Assembly: GCA_025997475.1 (NCBI GenBank)
Contig: BNUQ01000033.1
Span: 1-21,321 of the forward strand
Length of the DNA: 21,321 bases
Origin: Planctomycetales bacterium
Lineage (GTDB): Bacteria > Planctomycetota > SZUA-567
Direction: 5' to 3'
Shown here: piece by piece, positions 14,998-21,321 of the stretch
How the letters are laid out: each line of letters starts with the position of its first letter
Position numbering within the stretch: position 1 is the stretch's first letter
The notes under the pieces: model-generated
Told to the model about the DNA's origin: nothing
What the model saw: the letters and a program-made list of their open reading frames with translations, nothing else
The model's database searches: none
Translations under genes and position numbers: made by a program

Positions 14998-15160
14998 TAG
15001 ACCTGTTCGACAACCAATTCGCGGCAAATTTTCGGCTAATTTTCCGTCCCGCCGCGTCAAAATTCCTGGCAATACTCTCGGTATTGCTTCGTCATTTTTC
15101 CTTGCGGCACGAAAAATTAGACACGAACATTTGCTCGCTCTTGGTTATCGAACAGGTCTA
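14998..15160. mobile_element. MITE-like element, copy 2 (163 bp), inverted
   Basis: It carries the same terminal inverted repeats as the copy at 9395-9533 and the same central hairpin (GCAATAC-TCTCG-GTATTGC), in opposite orientation. It is 24 bp longer because of extra sequence near its right end, between GCGGCACGAAAAATT and GGTTATCGAACAGG. The left end lies 14 bp after the hflC stop and the right end joins heptamer element E4 directly. No gene is visible inside. Confidence 0.85.
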
Positions 15161-15257
15161 ATTAAGAATGAAGAACTGTGTAGTTTTTATTCGCTTCGCA
15201 CAATTTCGACAATCACTTCACCATTCTTAATTCTTAATTGTTAATTGTTAATTGTTG
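15159..15257. repeat. Spacer element E4 at the PfkB kinase 3' end
   Basis: The left arm is short and degenerate (AATTAAG, AATGAAG), followed by TAGTTTTTATTCGCTTCGC, matching the CGCTTCG core type. The right arm CCATT plus CTTAATT, CTTAATT, GTTAATT, GTTAATT (15221-15253) ends one base from the kinase stop codon (15258-15260). Confidence 0.88.
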
Positions 15258-16259
15258 TCAACTGCCGCTAACTTCCGCGCGCAACGCTTCCCATTTTTCC
15301 GCCGACAATTCGACGCCGGCGACGGCGATAATTTCGCGGGCGAGCGCCGTGGCGATTTGTCCGCATCGGGCGTGGTCGTAATTTTTGATGCGCCCGTATA
15401 AAAATCCCGCCGCCCAGAAATCGCCCGCGCCGGTGGTATCGACCAACTCCGTCGGCGCTTGCGCCGGACAATGCGTGGTCTCTTTGCCGGATTCGGCGAT
15501 ATACGCGCCGTTCGCGCCGTCGGTTACCGCCGCGCAACCGCAAACGGTCATCAAACTCTGCGCCATTTCTTTGGCGTTCCCGTCTTGGTCGCGAAAATAC
15601 TCGCGCGCCTCTTCAAGGTTGCCGAACACGACGCCGACGTAATCGCGCAACCACGTTTGCAATTGCGGACGCAACTGGCGCACCATTTCAAACGAGCCGA
15701 AATTCAGGCAAATCTCGCAATCGGCGTCGCGCGCCAGCGTGAAAATCCGCTCGGCGAGCGGCTGATTCCACAACAAATAACCTTCGATATAAACGTAGTC
15801 GGTGTCGGCGAAATCCGCGGCGACGAGGTCTTCCGACAACAGTTTGCTTGCCGCGCCGAGGTCGGTGCGCAAGGTGCGCGCGGCGTCGGGCGTGATTAAA
15901 CTCAAACAGCGCGCGCTCGGACAAAAACCCGCGTATTTGAATTTCGCGGGGCTGACGCCGGCGTTCGCCATTTTCTTGATGTAATGCCGACCCGTTTCGT
16001 CGTTGCCGAGTTTGCCTAAACCGCAAGTGGCGACGCCCAACCGCGCCAGCGCCCGCGCGGTGTTCATCGCCGCGCCGCCGATGGCGGAGACGTAGCCGTC
16101 CGGCAGTTTGCCGAGCAGTTCCGCCATTTGCGCGCTGTCGATGAGGCGCATACCGTTTTTCTCGCCGCCGACGTTCTGCCGCAGAAAATCGTCGTCCACC
16201 CGCGCCAAGTAATCCGTAATCGGCGACCCGACGCTCGTCAGGGAAAATTTTTTGCTCAT
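15258..16259 (-). CDS. PfkB-family sugar/nucleoside kinase (adenosine kinase-like)
   Basis: This 333-residue ribokinase-fold kinase has the N-terminal GGAAMNTARALARLG substrate motif (about residues 62-76), GKLGNDETGRHY near 83-94, and the C-terminal signature DTTGAGDFWAAGFLYG, whose GAGD holds the catalytic Asp and anion hole. VTDGANGAYI is the typical strand before it. The N-terminus (SVGSPITDYLARVDDDFL) and overall pattern resemble adenosine kinase-like members, but substrate choice in PfkB proteins is hard to read from sequence. It would phosphorylate a sugar or nucleoside using ATP in the cytoplasm. AAAGGC lies upstream of the ATG. It stands alone, with a 19-bp inverted repeat just upstream and a heptamer element at its stop. 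Confidence 0.9.
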   Translation of the reverse strand: MSKKFSLTSVGSPITDYLARVDDDFLRQNVGGEKNGMRLIDSAQMAELLGKLPDGYVSAIGGAAMNTARALARLGVATCGLGKLGNDETGRHYIKKMANAGVSPAKFKYAGFCPSARCLSLITPDAARTLRTDLGAASKLLSEDLVAADFADTDYVYIEGYLLWNQPLAERIFTLARDADCEICLNFGSFEMVRQLRPQLQTWLRDYVGVVFGNLEEAREYFRDQDGNAKEMAQSLMTVCGCAAVTDGANGAYIAESGKETTHCPAQAPTELVDTTGAGDFWAAGFLYGRIKNYDHARCGQIATALAREIIAVAGVELSAEKWEALRAEVSGS

Positions 16260-16287
16260 TTTTTTTTGCCTTTCTGAAATATAATCA

Positions 16288-16373
16288 TTACGAATTGGTT
16301 TGCGGAAAAGTCATTGGCGTAAATACATAACCGTTCGCGTTTCGGTAAAACAAATCCGCAAACCAATTCGTAA
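16288..16373. repeat. Perfect 19-bp inverted repeat upstream of the PfkB kinase
   Basis: TTACGAATTGGTTTGCGGA (16288-16306) and its exact complement (16355-16373) flank 48 bp of unique sequence. It begins 28 bp upstream of the kinase start codon. No coding potential. It could be a miniature transposable element, a strong hairpin, or an operator pair for a regulator; no target duplication was obvious. Confidence 0.85.
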
Positions 16374-16462
16374 CGAGTATAACCGCCGCTTAAATTCCCC
16401 TCTACGGAATTTTATTTTCAAAATTTGCTTCGCGCAACTTTCAACTTTCGGCTCTAAACTCC
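16374..16462. repeat. Spacer element E7 at the 3' end of the large multidomain gene
   Basis: It holds TTAAATTCCCCTCTACGG (16390-16407), shared with E6, forming a hairpin AAATTCC/GGAATTT (16392-16412). Next come TTTGCTTCGCGCAAC and a short heptamer run CAACTTTCAACTTTCGGCTC that ends at the stop codon of the large gene (16463). The order of parts (core, CGCTTCG, heptamers, stop codon) mirrors E6. Confidence 0.7.
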
Positions 16463-19400
16463 TTACCGCTTCAGTATCGTTTGTCCCGCCGGTAAGTCGA
16501 TGAATTTGTTGATGACGAGTTCGTAGAGTTCGGGGCATTTGAAGAACAACTGTTTGCCCGCGTCGAACGCCGACTTCATATAAATCGCGTAGTGGCGGCG
16601 GAGATTCGTGCGCTCGTTTTCTTCCATATAAATACCGGCTTTTTGCCGCGCCTCGCGCTCGCGTTTGCGCAAATTCCACCGCACTTCCATATATTTGGCG
16701 ACGAGCGTGTCGCTGGTCATCAAGTCCGCGCCCGCCGACGCCTTGCTGGTGTCGAAGCGGAAGTCCGACAAGGTTGACCATAAAATTTCTTCGCGCATAT
16801 TCGCCCGCTCGACATACGCCGGCAGAATGAACCGTCCGCCTTCCGAACTCTGGCGCGGCGCCATCACGAAGCCCATCACGCCGCCCGCCGGCGCGAGAAT
16901 CATCACCGGCGAGCGCCGCATATAAACCTGATGTGTTTTTTTCGCGTTGGGAATCAGCGGCTCCAAAAAAATAATCGGGTCGCGTTTTTCCACGTCGTCA
17001 ATCATCGCCAGCATCGCGGCGCGGGTGCTGGCGCACCCCATCTCCGGCTTAAACCGGTCGCGCAACGAGAACGGCAAAAACGGTTCTTTCAGTTTCGCCA
17101 CTAAACGGGCGTTGCGGCGCAAACAGCCGATTTCGTGTTTGGCTAACGCCAGTTCGTCCGGTTTTTCCACGGAAAATTCCGCCAACTGTTCGCGACTGCG
17201 CAAAATTTCCTCTTCGTTATACGGCAGGGTTTTGCCGCGCAACTGCTCGACGATTTTCTCGGCGCGCGCGGCTTTGATTTTGTCGTTTTGCGATTGGTCG
17301 CGCAACTTGACCATAATTTTCTTTTTATCGGGATTGTTCGACGCTTTGGTTTTTTCAATCATCGCGTTGAAACTCTCGATGTTGGCGCGCGCCTCGTCGA
17401 TGAGTTTTTGTTGTTGTTCGAGAATTTGCGTCAGCGCCGTGTTGTAGGCGCCGCAGTTGACGAGTTTCCGCCACGCGCGGTCGATTTTCCATTCCTTGGA
17501 ATTGCGGTGATTTAATTCCAAATCCTCGTTCGACGACGGCGGCAAAAAGCCCTTCGCCGTGAAAAAGACGACTTCGTCGGCGTAATAAATCGCCGTTTCT
17601 TCCAAGCGGTTCGTCGGTCGCTCCGGCACGGGAAAACAGTCCTCGACGAGCGTTTGCAATTGCTCCGGCGTCAGCCACCGCGAGGAGGCGCCGAGCATTC
17701 CCCAGCGCAGATAGGCGCGCACGAACACGCCCGCTTTGCCCGCGATGCCGCCCACGTATTGCAATCCTAATTTTTCGTATAAGTCCCAGAACGCGGCGAC
17801 CATTTCCGGCTCGTCGGAGGCGGAGTCGCGCGCGACGTTGGTCGCCACGAGTTTCCAGTGAATTTCCGCCGCGGCGATTGCCGCCAATTCTTTTTCCGTT
17901 TCGTTCGGTTCGTTGTCTTTCTTTTTGCCGAAGGAGAAAAAACCGGCTTTCTTTTTCGGCGGCGCGTTTTTCGGGTCGTTCAATTCGGCGGTGCGCTTGC
18001 GTCCGGCTTTGATATTGTTGTTGGCGGTCTCGCCGTATTCTTTCAGCGCGAGCAACAACATTCCCCAACCGAAAATCGGTTCGGGGTCGAGATGCAGTTC
18101 GCGCAAAATCTGGAAGAACGGCTCGTTGTCGCAGGACGCCGCGCATAACCGCAACAATTTGCCGGTTTCGGCGGCGCGTTTGAGAAGCAATTCTTTTTGT
18201 TGCACGGCGAGGGTCAGCAACTCGCGCATATCGCGCGTCAGCGGCGGTAATTTCGGCTTCGGCGCGGCGACTTCGGTAGGCGCCGCGGGCGTGGCGTCCG
18301 TCGCGTCTTCTTCCGGTTCGTCGGCGATTTCCATATCGGAAAAGTCGCTGGGGTCGAGAGTTTCCGCCGCCGCGCCGAATTGTTTGAACAGCGCTTTTTT
18401 AATTTTTTCCAACCGCTCCTGCGCCTCTTCTTCCGGCGTTTTTTCCGGCGCGACCGGCGTTCCGACGGGGGGAATGACAACCGTCACGGCTTTCGCCGTC
18501 GCGTCGGCGTCCGGCGAGTAAGCGAGTTTATCGCGGAGTTTTTCGAGTTGCGTTTGCAGAATATCGGTTTTGGGAATCTTGACGTATTCGCGCCGTTGCC
18601 GCGCGATTTCAATTTTGAAACTCTCGGACGCGCCGGGGTATTTCTTTTCCAATTCGCCGCGTTGCGCTTCCAATTTTTCAATTTCCAAATACAGCCCGAT
18701 GCGCTTTTCCACGCCTTTTAGCGCGTCGCGCGCCAGCGGTTTCGGTTGGAGACGCTTGATTTCCGCCAGTAGAGCGCCCGCGCCGCCATTGGCGGCTTGA
18801 ACATTGGCGGCATCCGCCGGCGCGGCGGTTTTAACCGGTTTAACCGGCGGGGTTGACGGCGCGGTCGGCGCGGGCGGCGCGGGCGGCGCGGGCGGCGCAA
18901 CCGGCGCGGACGGCGCAACCGGCGCGGACGGAGCCGTCGGTTTCGACGCGGCGACCGGCGCGACTGGCGGCGTGTCCGGCAAGACCTCGTCGGGCAACGG
19001 TTCGCTTGGCGGCAACGCGCTGTCGGGAATCGGCGGTGTAAAAAAATCCGCGGGCGGCGGCGTCGGCGCGGGCATCGCAGATGCAGGCATCGCCGATGCG
19101 GGCTTCGCCGACACGGGCGGCGCAGACGCGGGCATCGCATAGGCGGGCTTCGCCGACACGGGCGGCGGAGTCGGCGCGTCATCGTCGTCGTTGAAAGATA
19201 ATTCATCGTCGGCCGATGGGCTTACCGACGGCGCGGTCGGCGCGGCGTTGTTCGCTACCGGCGGCGCGGGCGCGACCGGCGCGATGGGCGCGATGGGCGC
19301 GAGGGGCGCGGACATTTTAATGCCGACAACTTCGGGGTCGGGGGCGGCGAACACCGCCGGCGGCGAGACCGCAACGTTGGCGGCAATCGTGGCGGCGGCG

Positions 19401-20008
19401 CGCTCGACAGTTTCCGGCGGCAGGGCGGCGATAATTTGCGAATAAGCGTCAACGTTTTTTTGGAGCGAATGGGCGATGGTGGCGGTCAGCCGAAACGCCA
19501 AATCGGGGCGCATCTTGAACAGCGCGTTGGCGTTCTCTTCGCAAATTTGCAACACGTCGCAGGCGGTCTTGGCGACGATGGTGGCGTAGCGCGGTTTTTT
19601 GAGCATATAACCGGCGACGCCGAAATAGACGTTTTCGCCGGAGCGCACTTCGACCAACACCCGGCGGTGATAAAATTCAATCACACCGCGCCGTAACAAA
19701 AATAAATCGTGGTTGTCGTCGTTTTCGGAAAAAATAGTTTCGCCAGGCTGGTAGCGGCGCTGGATATTTTGGTTGCTCACTTTGGCGTGGAGTTCTTCGT
19801 TTTGCAGGCGCAACACTTCGGCGACCTGCTCGCCGGTCATAAATTTTTTGGCGATGACGATAGCGCCGAGTTGCGGCACCGGACGGTTCGCTTCCTCGTA
19901 TTTTTCCTGAATGTTGACGCATTCATGCAAATCCGCCGCCGTCAAATAGTGCTTGGCGAGAGCGATTTTGCCGAAACGGCTTAATTTGTAGTCGCGGTCG
20001 TTGCACAT
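16463..20008 (-). CDS. Large multidomain protein: helix repeats, cNMP-like domain, Pro/Ala linker, unknown C-terminal domain
   Basis: The 1181-residue protein begins with two helical repeats (ALAKHYLTAADLHECVNIQ and VIAKKFMTGEQVAEVLRLQ, residues 16-69) resembling the N-terminal domain of type II secretion ATPases and related adaptors. A cyclic-nucleotide-binding-like beta-roll follows (about 82-190; YQPGETIFSENDDNHDLFLL, PRYATIVAKTACDVLQI). The phosphate-binding cassette usually reads FGE, but here FGVAGYML lacks the Glu while the PRYAT Arg remains, so nucleotide binding is doubtful. Residues of about 205-410 are Pro/Ala-rich with internal duplications. After charged helices (430-570) comes about 600 residues I cannot assign, including FFSFGKKKDNE, a coiled coil near 880-960 and a conserved-looking end (VYMRRSPVMILAPAGGVMGF). 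There is no signal peptide or membrane helix. It is probably a cytoplasmic scaffold or signalling protein. Confidence 0.7.
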   Translation of the reverse strand: MCNDRDYKLSRFGKIALAKHYLTAADLHECVNIQEKYEEANRPVPQLGAIVIAKKFMTGEQVAEVLRLQNEELHAKVSNQNIQRRYQPGETIFSENDDNHDLFLLRRGVIEFYHRRVLVEVRSGENVYFGVAGYMLKKPRYATIVAKTACDVLQICEENANALFKMRPDLAFRLTATIAHSLQKNVDAYSQIIAALPPETVERAAATIAANVAVSPPAVFAAPDPEVVGIKMSAPLAPIAPIAPVAPAPPVANNAAPTAPSVSPSADDELSFNDDDDAPTPPPVSAKPAYAMPASAPPVSAKPASAMPASAMPAPTPPPADFFTPPIPDSALPPSEPLPDEVLPDTPPVAPVAASKPTAPSAPVAPSAPVAPPAPPAPPAPTAPSTPPVKPVKTAAPADAANVQAANGGAGALLAEIKRLQPKPLARDALKGVEKRIGLYLEIEKLEAQRGELEKKYPGASESFKIEIARQRREYVKIPKTDILQTQLEKLRDKLAYSPDADATAKAVTVVIPPVGTPVAPEKTPEEEAQERLEKIKKALFKQFGAAAETLDPSDFSDMEIADEPEEDATDATPAAPTEVAAPKPKLPPLTRDMRELLTLAVQQKELLLKRAAETGKLLRLCAASCDNEPFFQILRELHLDPEPIFGWGMLLLALKEYGETANNNIKAGRKRTAELNDPKNAPPKKKAGFFSFGKKKDNEPNETEKELAAIAAAEIHWKLVATNVARDSASDEPEMVAAFWDLYEKLGLQYVGGIAGKAGVFVRAYLRWGMLGASSRWLTPEQLQTLVEDCFPVPERPTNRLEETAIYYADEVVFFTAKGFLPPSSNEDLELNHRNSKEWKIDRAWRKLVNCGAYNTALTQILEQQQKLIDEARANIESFNAMIEKTKASNNPDKKKIMVKLRDQSQNDKIKAARAEKIVEQLRGKTLPYNEEEILRSREQLAEFSVEKPDELALAKHEIGCLRRNARLVAKLKEPFLPFSLRDRFKPEMGCASTRAAMLAMIDDVEKRDPIIFLEPLIPNAKKTHQVYMRRSPVMILAPAGGVMGFVMAPRQSSEGGRFILPAYVERANMREEILWSTLSDFRFDTSKASAGADLMTSDTLVAKYMEVRWNLRKREREARQKAGIYMEENERTNLRRHYAIYMKSAFDAGKQLFFKCPELYELVINKFIDLPAGQTILKR

Positions 20009-20074
20009 AGGTTTCGCGCGGGGACAATGGGGAAATCGCGGAGAATTATGGAATGATAATCAATTCGGCGGATT

Positions 20075-20080
20075 TATAAT
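20075..20080 (+). promoter_or_regulatory. Candidate -10 box for the AtpI-like/bioD transcript
   Basis: A perfect TATAAT lies 31 bases before the ATG at 20111 in the 102-bp divergent gap. No convincing -35 is visible at 17 bases; TGATAA at 15 bases is the nearest. The opposite strand of the same AT-rich patch could serve the large multidomain gene. Confidence 0.45.
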
Positions 20081-20110
20081 ATCGCCACGCGAAAATAATA
20101 GGGGAACGAC

Positions 20111-20461
20111 ATGAGTAGCGAAAATGACGCGGAAAAAAAAAGGGCGGCGGCGGCGCCAAACGCGGCGCTTCCGCCCGCGCCGGACGAGTCCGCGCCGGAT
20201 GAGTCCGCGCGCCACGCCGAGGTGCGCGACACCGAGGTCAATCCGGCGCGTTTTTTGGGAATGACCACCGGCATCGGCGTCTTTTTCGTAACGATGGTGT
20301 TGCTGTTCGCGGGCGCGGGGTGGCTTGCCAATCGCTACCTCGGCACCGGCGGCTGGGGAATGGCGATTGCCATCACGCTCGGCGCGGTCGCGGGAATGTA
20401 TGCCTCATACCTGCGCGTCGGCAAAATGCTGACCGTGCTGTATCCTGAAAACAAGAAGTAA
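20111..20461 (+). CDS. Small two-helix membrane protein, AtpI/AtpZ-like
   Basis: The first 45 of 116 residues are charged and Ala/Pro-rich (AEKKRAAAAPNAALPPAPDE; DESAPDESA is a tandem duplication). Two membrane helices follow, about 53-75 (GVFFVTMVLLFAGAGWLANRYLG) and 80-100 (WGMAIAITLGAVAGMYASYL). The GWLANRYLGTGGWG turn and the Gly-rich second helix resemble the AtpI/AtpZ proteins that help assemble the F-type ATPase rotor or import magnesium and calcium. Those genes normally precede atpB, but here bioD follows. AGGGGAAC lies before the ATG. The family assignment is tentative; it could be another small helix-hairpin protein. Confidence 0.6.
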   Translation: MSSENDAEKKRAAAAPNAALPPAPDESAPDESARHAEVRDTEVNPARFLGMTTGIGVFFVTMVLLFAGAGWLANRYLGTGGWGMAIAITLGAVAGMYASYLRVGKMLTVLYPENKK

Positions 20462-20506
20462 CGGCAGACGAATTCGCCGCCGACGCGGGGAATTAACGAG
20501 GAACCT

Positions 20507-21223
20507 ATGCCCGCAATTTTTATCACCGGCACCGGCACCGACGCCGGCAAGACCTATTTCGCCGCGCTGTTGGTCAAAGCCCTGCGCGCGGCGGGACTGA
20601 ACGCCGGTTATTACAAAGCCGCCGTCAGCGGCAACACGCGCGACGCGAGCGGGCGGCTTATCGCCGGCGACGCCGAGCGCGTGGTGAAAATCGCCGGTTT
20701 GTCCGCGTCGCCGAACTCGTTAGTTTCGTATATTTACGAAGCGGCGGTGTCGCCGCATCTCGCGGCGCGGCTTGAAGGCACGCCGCCGGAATTGGCGAAA
20801 ATCCGCGCCGATTACGCGCGCCTCTGCCGCGAATACGCCTATGTGGTCGTCGAAGGAAGCGGCGGCATAGTTTGCCCGCTCCGGCGCGACGGGCGCTCGA
20901 CGCTGATGTTGTCGGAGGTGATTAAAGAATTGCAACTCGCGACGGTCGTCGTCGGCACGGTCGGCTTGGGCGCGATAAATAATTTCGTGCTGACGGCGGA
21001 ATATCTGCAACGGCACGGCATCGTCTGCCGCGGTTTGGTTTTCAATCGATTTATCGCGAGCGGCGGCGCGGCGAACACGCTCGACGCCGCGCTCGCGGAC
21101 ACGCTGGCGAACGATAATATGCCGGTCATCGCCGAAATTACCGGCTTGCCGGTGTGGGGCGTTCTTGCGCCGGACGCGCAAAAAATCGAACTGACGCCGG
21201 ACATTTCGGCAATCGCGCGTTGA
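20507..21223 (+). CDS. bioD: ATP-dependent dethiobiotin synthetase
   Basis: BioD closes the ureido ring of dethiobiotin from diaminopelargonate, CO2 and ATP, the step before biotin synthase. The 238-residue protein starts with FITGTGTDAGKTYFAALLVKAL, the P-loop typical of the family, followed by YYKAAVSG (the Lys of the KPV-type motif). It also has VSPHLAARLEG, the VVVEGSGGIVCPL loop, and VVGTVGLGAINNFVLTAEYL. The C-terminal GLPVWGVLAPD fits the nucleotide-binding end. GAGGAACC stands before the ATG. It lies 45 bp after the AtpI-like gene, probably in the same transcript. No other bio gene is visible. Its last codons lie antisense to a truncated glycosyltransferase frame. Confidence 0.95.
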   Translation: MPAIFITGTGTDAGKTYFAALLVKALRAAGLNAGYYKAAVSGNTRDASGRLIAGDAERVVKIAGLSASPNSLVSYIYEAAVSPHLAARLEGTPPELAKIRADYARLCREYAYVVVEGSGGIVCPLRRDGRSTLMLSEVIKELQLATVVVGTVGLGAINNFVLTAEYLQRHGIVCRGLVFNRFIASGGAANTLDAALADTLANDNMPVIAEITGLPVWGVLAPDAQKIELTPDISAIAR

Positions 21224-21321
21224 ATTGCCGCGCCTTTGCCGCGATTGACCGGTTGCTGAAACAGGCGGATGCGGTCGGCATACTTCGCCGCCAATTCCGC
21301 CGCCACTTGCGCGGTGCCGTC
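21196..21321 (-). pseudogene. Glycosyltransferase family 2 fragment, cut off against bioD
   Basis: Reading in from the window edge on the minus strand the frame gives DGTAQVAAELAAKYADRIRL and then FQQPVNRGKGAAIQRAIAEM. This matches the conserved stretch after the DDGSTDGT motif of family 2 glycosyltransferases, including the NxGKGAA motif of dolichol-phosphate-mannose-synthase-like enzymes. The clear match stops at GKGAA (21226), three bases from the bioD stop codon. Beyond that the frame is simply the antisense of bioD and the expected DADLEY-type acceptor motif is not found. So either a broken gene or a rearrangement point; the upstream part is outside the window. Confidence 0.5.

Noticed and set aside
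14836..15072. Minus-strand open frame over the hflC end and MITE copy 2
   Set aside because: Antisense shadow of hflC plus repeat sequence; no independent support.
16393..16424. Hairpin AAATTCC/GGAATTT followed by TTATTTT as a terminator
   Set aside because: The T-rich side faces the plus strand, where no gene ends; it is better explained as part of element E7.
20839..21190. Continuation of the glycosyltransferase frame through bioD
   Set aside because: It is the antisense of a well-supported bioD and shows no glycosyltransferase motifs.

Overview
The window reads as ordinary chromosome of a bacterium with GC-rich coding regions (codons dominated by GCG, CGC, GGC, GAC) separated by very AT-rich spacers full of short repeats. 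No 16S rRNA or other decisive marker is present. Two proteins have an architecture I associate with the Planctomycetes-Verrucomicrobia-Lentisphaerae group: the secreted Ig-like/TPR protein, and the protein with paired N-terminal helix repeats plus a cyclic-nucleotide-binding fold. An archaeal-type phosphoglycerate mutase relative fits that group too. The assignment is an inference of low to moderate confidence.

Layout. 1-1570: argJ (arginine biosynthesis) on the minus strand, bracketed by a near-perfect 129-bp inverted repeat. 1569-3043: a short FapA/DUF342-like beta-helix protein and a VanZ-like membrane protein, both minus. 3097-3271: a tRNA-Arg(CCG) on the minus strand with a visible promoter and a classic terminator. 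3432-4706: an EF-hand protein on the plus strand whose 3' end overlaps the convergent priA gene (4655-6901). 7053-7137: a 12-unit heptamer array. 7136-9277: an exported Ig-like/TPR protein. 9395-9533: a small element with terminal inverted repeats. 9534-13188: nadC, a hotdog thioesterase, an aldo/keto reductase and an apgM-type phosphomutase, all minus. 13384-14983: pyrE and an hflC-like gene, plus. 14998-15160: second copy of the small element, inverted. 15258-16259: a PfkB-family kinase, minus. 16463-20008: a 1181-residue multidomain protein, minus. 20111-21223: a two-helix AtpI/AtpZ-like protein and bioD, plus. The window ends in a glycosyltransferase-2 reading frame that appears cut off against bioD.

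The genes are mostly single housekeeping functions (arginine, NAD, pyrimidine and biotin synthesis, replication restart, glycolysis-type chemistry, membrane protein quality control). They do not form one pathway; the clearest co-transcribed pairs are aldo/keto reductase with thioesterase, and the AtpI-like gene with bioD.

The most unusual content lies between the genes. At least seven spacers carry related elements of about 100 bp with arms of 7-bp tandem repeats (AATTNNN or CAACTNT types), inverted about a core that often contains CGAAGCG/CGCTTCG or a GC-rich hairpin. The arrays repeatedly abut, and once encode, the stop codon of the adjoining gene. No CRISPR array, phage module, complete transposase gene or recognisable defence system was seen.
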